Position numbers and translations under genes: made by a program
Notes under the pieces: model-generated
Database searches by the model: none
Seen by the model: only the letters and a program-made list of their open reading frames with translations
Told to the model about the DNA's origin: nothing
Shown: piece by piece, positions 60,253 through 64,000 of the stretch
Layout of the letters: every line of letters begins with the position of its first letter
Position numbering within the stretch: the first letter of the stretch is position 1
Source of the DNA: JARBUG01 sp035628915
GTDB taxonomy: Bacteria > Bacillota > Sulfobacillia > Symbiobacteriales > Symbiobacteriaceae
Length of the DNA: 64,000 bases
Assembly: GCA_035628915.1 (NCBI GenBank)
Contig: DASPIW010000030.1
Location: 59,214 to 123,213, forward strand
Direction: 5' to 3'

Positions 60253-60282
60253 GGAAAACAGCCAGGGCTTGTCCCTGGCTGT
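60253..60282 (-). terminator. terminator of veg
   Basis: ACAGCCAGGG (60282-60273) pairs with CCCTGGCTGT (60267-60258); TTTTCC follows on the minus strand. Confidence 0.92.
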
Positions 60283-60293
60283 CGGACTCTATC

Positions 60294-60575
60294 TTAACGG
60301 GAGTGGGCCTCGATTTTGGTTTCCTGACCACCCATTGGGCAGATGACGAGTTCGACGGCCTCTGTCAACAGGTCCGCGTAAGTGTAGCTGACACGGCGTT
60401 CGCTTTTGTCGGCCTCCTCAATTTTGACTGTGAAAATATTGGGGTAAGCCCCTTCAAGCACGCCTTCCCGCTCCACTATCTTACGACGGCCCCTGTTAGC
60501 TTTCAGGCGGATTTTAGCTCCGACGTGGGATTCGAGGTCCTTCTTGATATCCGCAAGCATGCTCTTGGGAGCCAA
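60294..60575 (-). CDS. veg: Veg protein
   Basis: A 93-residue Veg homolog: LADIKKDLESHVGAKIRLKA, NRGRRKIVEREGVLEGAYPN and RRVSYTYADLLTEAVELVIC match the Bacillus protein, which stimulates biofilm formation. The TTG start at 60575 gives an N-terminus (APKSMLADIKKDL) aligned with B. subtilis Veg. It is transcribed from two strong tandem promoters. Confidence 0.95.
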   Translation of the reverse strand: MAPKSMLADIKKDLESHVGAKIRLKANRGRRKIVEREGVLEGAYPNIFTVKIEEADKSERRVSYTYADLLTEAVELVICPMGGQETKIEAHSR

Positions 60576-60654
60576 GTGAACACCACACCCTTCCAGCAGA
60601 CTGGCACCGATGACCGGGGGGTTTGTCCAACGGCGAAAACCCCGGCCAATGGTC

Positions 60655-60683
60655 ATTATACCAGCGCCGGCGGGACAGGTCAA
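60655..60683 (-). promoter_or_regulatory. sigma-A promoter veg P2 (proximal)
   Basis: TTGACC (60683-60678), a 17-base spacer and a perfect TATAAT (60660-60655) on the minus strand, about 80 bases upstream of veg. Confidence 0.92.
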
Positions 60684-60694
60684 GGAAACGTATT

Positions 60695-60723
60695 ATTTTA
60701 ATAGTGGACGGCCCTCTTGTCAA
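60695..60723 (-). promoter_or_regulatory. sigma-A promoter veg P1 (distal)
   Basis: A perfect TTGACA (60723-60718), a 17-base spacer and TAAAAT (60700-60695) on the minus strand, 40 bases upstream of P2. Confidence 0.92.
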
Positions 60724-60761
60724 GCACTTGTCTCGTTTACCCGTAAATCCGCAATGAAACC

Positions 60762-61241
60762 CTACCGGGTGTACCGGTCGGCGACCTTGGATGCCCCATA
60801 CGAATTGGGCTTGATTTCCGCGTGGAAGCCGCTCCCCACCACCATGCCAACGACATCGCGAATCAGGTCCTTGGTCTCCCCGTGCTCGCCCACATCGAGA
60901 TGAATCTCGACGTTCAGGGCCCGGGCGCCCGCCTGCGACAAGCTTTCTGCCAGCTTCTCGGCAAGGGAGAGCGAAATGGCAGTCTCATAGAAGATCTTCT
61001 GGCGAAGGCTGCGGATACGCTGTTGGCGCCGCCGCCGGTAGTAGTACCGGGCCCCCTTGCCTAACCGGTGGACGATGATTGCCGTAACAAAAGTCAGGTC
61101 GGTGCGGGTGTGAGAATCGGTGCCCACGATCAGTTTGTACCGGGCGCTAGGCTCCTCGGACACATAGTCCAGTAAGTCTGCAACGAGGCGTTCGTAGGGC
61201 ATCGGTCCTTTGGTCGGACTGTGGAATTGGTTATCGTGCAC
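60762..61241 (-). CDS. RNase H-like DUF458 (YkuK) family protein
   Basis: A 159-residue protein with the DUF458 signature KLIVGTDSHTRTDLTFVTAI, YETAISLSLAEKLAESL and NVEIHLDVGEHGETKDLIRD, then GSGFHAEIKPNSYGASKVAD. The fold resembles RNase H/RuvC with acidic residues, but activity is unproven. The GTG start at 61241 has AGGAGG eight to nine bases upstream. It occupies the slot between ksgA and veg where B. subtilis has yabG. Confidence 0.85.
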   Translation of the reverse strand: MHDNQFHSPTKGPMPYERLVADLLDYVSEEPSARYKLIVGTDSHTRTDLTFVTAIIVHRLGKGARYYYRRRRQQRIRSLRQKIFYETAISLSLAEKLAESLSQAGARALNVEIHLDVGEHGETKDLIRDVVGMVVGSGFHAEIKPNSYGASKVADRYTR

Positions 61242-61311
61242 GATAACGACCTCCTACTTGACCATCGGCTCTCTCCTTACTACCAATAATAGCACTATCA
61301 ACCGTTATCTG

Positions 61312-62196
61312 TTACAACGAAACAAGGTTTTCTCCGGCCGCTGCAATGATCTTTCGCGTAAGAGCCGCAAATTCCTCCAACGATAGTGTTTCTCCCCGCC
61401 GGCCAGGATCAATTTCAGCAAGTTGCAGGGCCTGCTGCACGTGAGCCTTGTCCATGGCCAGGCCAGCGGAGAGGGCATTGCCCAGCGCCTTGCGGCGCTG
61501 CCCGAACGCAGCCTTCACCACCCGGAAAAACTGATCACGGGGTGCGTCAACGGGTGGAATGGTGCGCACTTTCATGGCCACAACGGACGAATCGACCTCC
61601 GGCGGTGGAAAGAAGGCACCCCTGCTGACCTTTACGGCTACCCGGGGCTCCGTATAATACTGAACGGCAACGCTGAGCGCACCGTAGTCCTTGCCGCCAG
61701 GCGGCGCTACCATGCGGTCGGCCACTTCTTTCTGCACCATCACGACGATGGTGTCGAGCGGAAGGTCTTCTTCGAGCAGCCGCATAACCAGCGGTGTCGT
61801 GATGTAATAGGGCAGGTTGGCCGCAACTTTGGCCTTGGTGCCCGGTGCCAGTCGCTCGGAAAGCAGCTTCTGTAAATCTATCCGGGCGGCGTCCCCGTGA
61901 ATCAACTCCACGTTCGGATGCATCTCCAGAAGGGTTTTGCGAAGAATTTCAACCAGATTTCGGTCGAGTTCGACCGCCACTACCCTGCCCGCTGCCCTGG
62001 CCAGTTGCTGGGTCAGGGTACCGAGCCCGGGGCCGATTTCCAGTACCAGGTCCTCCGGCCTGACCTCTGCGGCTGCCACGATGCCTTCCAGGACCCGGTT
62101 CTCCGTGAGGAAGTTCTGGCCTAGCCTATGTTGCGGACGGATGCCATGGGCTGCCATGATCGCTTTGAGGGTCTTGGCACTGGACAGGTCCAACAA
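61312..62196 (-). CDS. ksgA: 16S rRNA adenine dimethyltransferase RsmA/KsgA
   Basis: A 294-residue KsgA, dimethylating the two adjacent adenines of the 16S 3' hairpin. RPQHRLGQNFLTENRVLEGI, the SAM motif LVLEIGPGLGTLTQQLARAA and the catalytic VAANLPYYITTPLVMRL are present. A TTG start at 62196 (or the adjacent TTG at 62193) lies ten bases after AGGAG. The usual rnmV gene between yabE and ksgA is missing here. Confidence 0.97.
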   Translation of the reverse strand: MLDLSSAKTLKAIMAAHGIRPQHRLGQNFLTENRVLEGIVAAAEVRPEDLVLEIGPGLGTLTQQLARAAGRVVAVELDRNLVEILRKTLLEMHPNVELIHGDAARIDLQKLLSERLAPGTKAKVAANLPYYITTPLVMRLLEEDLPLDTIVVMVQKEVADRMVAPPGGKDYGALSVAVQYYTEPRVAVKVSRGAFFPPPEVDSSVVAMKVRTIPPVDAPRDQFFRVVKAAFGQRRKALGNALSAGLAMDKAHVQQALQLAEIDPGRRGETLSLEEFAALTRKIIAAAGENLVSL

Positions 62197-62221
62197 GGGC
62201 AGATCTCTCCTTCGTTATAGA

Positions 62222-62258
62222 GGAAAGGCCAGAAGCCGGCTGTACCCGGCATCTGGCC
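62222..62258 (-). terminator. terminator of yabE
   Basis: GGCCAGA (62258-62252) and CCGG pair with CCGG and TCTGGCC (62233-62227), with one internal loop; TTTCC follows on the minus strand. Confidence 0.75.
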
Positions 62259-62264
62259 ATGCAA

Positions 62265-63296
62265 TCAATCATCAGCGAGGATATAGACTTTCACTGGTCG
62301 GCGGCCCCATTCCAGAGCTTCTGAGACCAAGTCAAAGCACAAGTCAATCTTGTTGCCCTTAATCGCTCCGCCGATATCCGCTGCAATCGCCGGCCCATAC
62401 CCGTCGATATAAAGGCGGGAGTAGAGCGGAATGACCCTGGGATCAACCGCCACGACGCCAAACTCCGCCTTCATCCCCGTATAGGTATACCCGTTTCCGT
62501 CAGGATTACTCTCCTTGCCTGCGGTATAACCGGTGGCGGTCATATCGAGTTCCTTCACGTAGCGGTAGTTCTGGCCGCCACGGGAGACCACCCCGCCCGT
62601 GCCAAAGGCGACAATCTGGTTGACCGGTTCAGAGATGATCACTTCTTCAACGATTTCCGTGGCAACTTCCTTGCCGTCCTCGTACAGGGTGACCTTTCTG
62701 ATCTCCTTGATGCCAGGGGCGCCGGCCTGAATCTCCTTGCTCTCCCCGACCATCATGTAGCGGTCTTCCTGGCGCTCGATCTCAAAGGGAATCTCCTCTT
62801 GCACGACCTCGGTCTTCTCGGAGCGCCGCACGACGGTCAATGCCAGACCGCGTGTCACTTCGGCGGAAACGTCCGGAATGACGCTGTCCTTCTCGTTCAG
62901 AGAGATCAAAAGCTCGCTAAGTAGGTCGCCCACAGTCTTGGCCTGGGTCATCACTTCGAGGGTCTTGCCTTCAATGGCAACTAAGACTGGCTTGGCCTTC
63001 GTCACCGCAACGGTAAGGGATTTCTTACCTTCCAGCGATGTGGCCAGCACCGGTTCCACCAGGTCTTTCTCGTGGATCTGGATTCCTTGAGCTTTCAGGG
63101 CTGCACCGAGGGTCTGCTCGGTGGTCTTGAACGTGACAGTGTTGCCCAAGCCGTTGACGCTGATTTCATGCGTCTTCGGCACCAGCGCCCAGGCGATCGC
63201 ACCGCTGAACACTACCAGGGCCACCAGGCCAAGAACAGCCCACCGGGATCGCTTTGCTGTGCTGGCATGAAGAGCCAGCTGCATCCAGTTCCTCAC
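62265..63296 (-). CDS. yabE: YabE-type cell-wall protein (DUF348, G5, 3D domains)
   Basis: A 343-residue exported protein. An N-terminal signal/anchor helix (WAVLGLVALVVFSGAIAW) precedes two DUF348 repeats, a G5 domain (about residues 165-240) and a C-terminal 3D domain with LDMTATGYTAGKE, VAVDPRVIPLYSRLYI and AADIGGAIKGNKIDLCFD. The latter carries three Asp of a lytic-transglycosylase-like site. It probably cleaves peptidoglycan, as Rpf/Sps-like proteins do. The GTG start at 63296 is six bases after AAGGAGG. It is shorter than B. subtilis YabE by one DUF348 repeat. Confidence 0.92.
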   Translation of the reverse strand: MRNWMQLALHASTAKRSRWAVLGLVALVVFSGAIAWALVPKTHEISVNGLGNTVTFKTTEQTLGAALKAQGIQIHEKDLVEPVLATSLEGKKSLTVAVTKAKPVLVAIEGKTLEVMTQAKTVGDLLSELLISLNEKDSVIPDVSAEVTRGLALTVVRRSEKTEVVQEEIPFEIERQEDRYMMVGESKEIQAGAPGIKEIRKVTLYEDGKEVATEIVEEVIISEPVNQIVAFGTGGVVSRGGQNYRYVKELDMTATGYTAGKESNPDGNGYTYTGMKAEFGVVAVDPRVIPLYSRLYIDGYGPAIAADIGGAIKGNKIDLCFDLVSEALEWGRRPVKVYILADD

Positions 63297-63472
63297 CGGT
63301 CGCCTCCTTCCGGCACCTAGGCCTTTAGGTTTCCGCTGTGCCTGCCCCCCGGACAGAAATACAGCAGTACCGTGTCTTATTTGATTCGACTCGCCAAAAG
63401 CAATGGCCTGCCGAACGTCCGTGCCATTTTCAAGGAGATTCGTATGTATGCCAAACTCGGGATCATGATGAG

Positions 63473-63502
63473 ACCCCGGCAACCCTTCTCGGGTTCCGGG
63501 GT
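63473..63502 (-). terminator. hairpin at the end of the rRNA-tRNA operon
   Basis: ACCCCGG and AACCC pair with GGGTT and CGGGGT around a TTCTC loop (63473-63502, one mismatch). It lies 17 bases after tRNA-Arg in the direction of transcription. No strong T-run follows, so termination may be partial. Confidence 0.5.
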
Positions 63503-63519
63503 GGACGACGGTGATTTTT

Positions 63520-63595
63520 TGGCGTGCCCGGCAGGGATCGAACCTGCGGCCTCTTGCTCCGGAGGCAAGCGCTCTATCCGCTGAGCTACGGGCAC
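63520..63595 (-). tRNA. tRNA-Arg(CCG)
   Basis: 76 bases. The acceptor stem GTGCCCG pairs with CGGGCAC, with encoded CCA. The anticodon stem CTTGC/GCAAG encloses CTCCGGA, giving CCG. T loop GGTTCGATCC. Confidence 0.97.
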
Positions 63596-63600
63596 AGAAA

Positions 63601-63676
63601 TGGTGACCCCAACGGGATTCGAACCCGTGTTACCGCCTTGAAAGGGCGGTGTCCTAGGCCTCTAGACGATGGGGCC
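63601..63676 (-). tRNA. tRNA-Glu(TTC)
   Basis: 76 bases with encoded CCA. The anticodon stem CCGCC/GGCGG encloses CTTTCAA, giving TTC. The D arm GTCTAGAGGCCTAGGAC is typical of tRNA-Glu. Confidence 0.97.
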
Positions 63677-63693
63677 GTCCTGAGAAAAGAAAC

Positions 63694-63770
63694 TGGCGGA
63701 GGCGACGGGATTCGAACCCGCGGTCTCGGCCGTGACAGGGCCGCATGTTAGGCCTCTACACCACGCCTCC
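63694..63770 (-). tRNA. tRNA-Asp(GTC)
   Basis: 77 bases. The acceptor stem GGAGGCG pairs with CGCCTCC, with CCA encoded. The anticodon stem CGGCC/GGCCG encloses CTGTCAC, giving GTC. Confidence 0.97.
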
Positions 63771-63776
63771 GCATTA

Positions 63777-63851
63777 TGGTGGACGATACTGGGATCGAAC
63801 CAGTGACCCCTTGCGTGTGAAGCAAGTGCTCTCCCGCTGAGCTAATCGTCC
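63777..63851 (-). tRNA. tRNA-Val(CAC)
   Basis: 75 bases. The acceptor stem GGACGAT pairs with ATCGTCC, with CCA encoded. The anticodon stem CTTGC/GCAAG encloses TTCACAC, giving CAC. Confidence 0.97.
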
Positions 63852-63861
63852 GGGGAAAAAG

Positions 63862-63977
63862 TTTGGGCGGCGACCTACTCTCCCACGCTCGAAGCGTAGT
63901 ACCATCGGCCCTGAGAGGCTTAACGGCCGTGTTCGGAATGGGAACGGGTGATCCCTCTCGGCATAGCCACCCTAAAC
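63862..63977 (-). rRNA. rrf: 5S ribosomal RNA
   Basis: The minus strand carries conserved 5S blocks: GAGAGGGATCACCCGTTCCC, ATTCCGAACACGGCCGTTAA, GCCGATGGTACTACGC and the GGGAGAGTAGGTCGCCGCC 3' end. The 3' CCGCCCAAAC can pair with the 5' GTTTAGGGTGG. Exact ends are approximate. The 23S and 16S genes must lie beyond the right edge. Confidence 0.93.
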
Positions 63978-64000
63978 TTGTATAGGGTTTGTACCCTCAA

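Overview
The window comes from a GC-rich, endospore-forming Firmicute. Gene order, the density of GTG and TTG starts behind strong AGGAGG ribosome binding sites, and spore genes (spoVG, spoVT, two spoVB paralogs, yabP, yabQ, spoVR, yhbH, prkA) best fit Symbiobacterium or a close relative; that name is inferred from gene content, not from a search. The right end enters an rRNA operon (5S rRNA and four tRNAs, minus strand), and most genes run right to left.

Right half (about 28-64 kb): this is the conserved origin-proximal yabE-divIC block known from Bacillus subtilis, reversed: 5S/tRNAs, yabE, ksgA, (DUF458 gene), veg, ispE, (orphan DNA methylase, D,D-carboxypeptidase, nucleotidyltransferase), purR, ilvA, spoVG, glmU, prs, ctc/rplY, pth, (decayed GATE-domain gene, PrsW-like protein), mfd, prsA, spoVT, spoVB x2, mazG, hup, rqcP, yabP, yabQ, HTH gene, divIC, tRNA-Leu. 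A plus-strand insertion between rqcP and yabP carries the prkA-yhbH-spoVR cassette plus two accessory genes. Several sigma-A-type promoters and many terminators can be read directly.

Middle (about 15-28 kb): a minus-strand cobalamin uptake and late-synthesis operon lies behind a clear cobalamin riboswitch: btuC, btuF, btuD, cbiA, cobA/btuR, cbiP, cbiB, cobT remnant, L-threonine kinase, cobD. Upstream of it lie a 43-bp tandem repeat array, an unknown gene, and a decayed nucleoside locus: a chimeric transporter remnant and an adenosine deaminase fragment.

Left end (1-15 kb): a compact minus-strand metabolic cluster encodes two phytoene-desaturase-like FAD oxidoreductases, a small unknown protein, two UbiD-family (de)carboxylases, a MoaD-like carrier, a tungsten-type aldehyde:ferredoxin oxidoreductase, an iron alcohol dehydrogenase and an ABC solute-binding lipoprotein. 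A divergent Crp/Fnr regulator adjoins it. A second Crp/Fnr gene and a nonaheme c-type cytochrome with a perfect CRP-type operator follow. The cluster reads as an anaerobic pathway joining (de)carboxylation to acid/aldehyde/alcohol interconversion; its substrate is unknown. Internal-deletion pseudogenes (cobT, nucleoside transporter, GATE protein, DUF2185) recur across the window.
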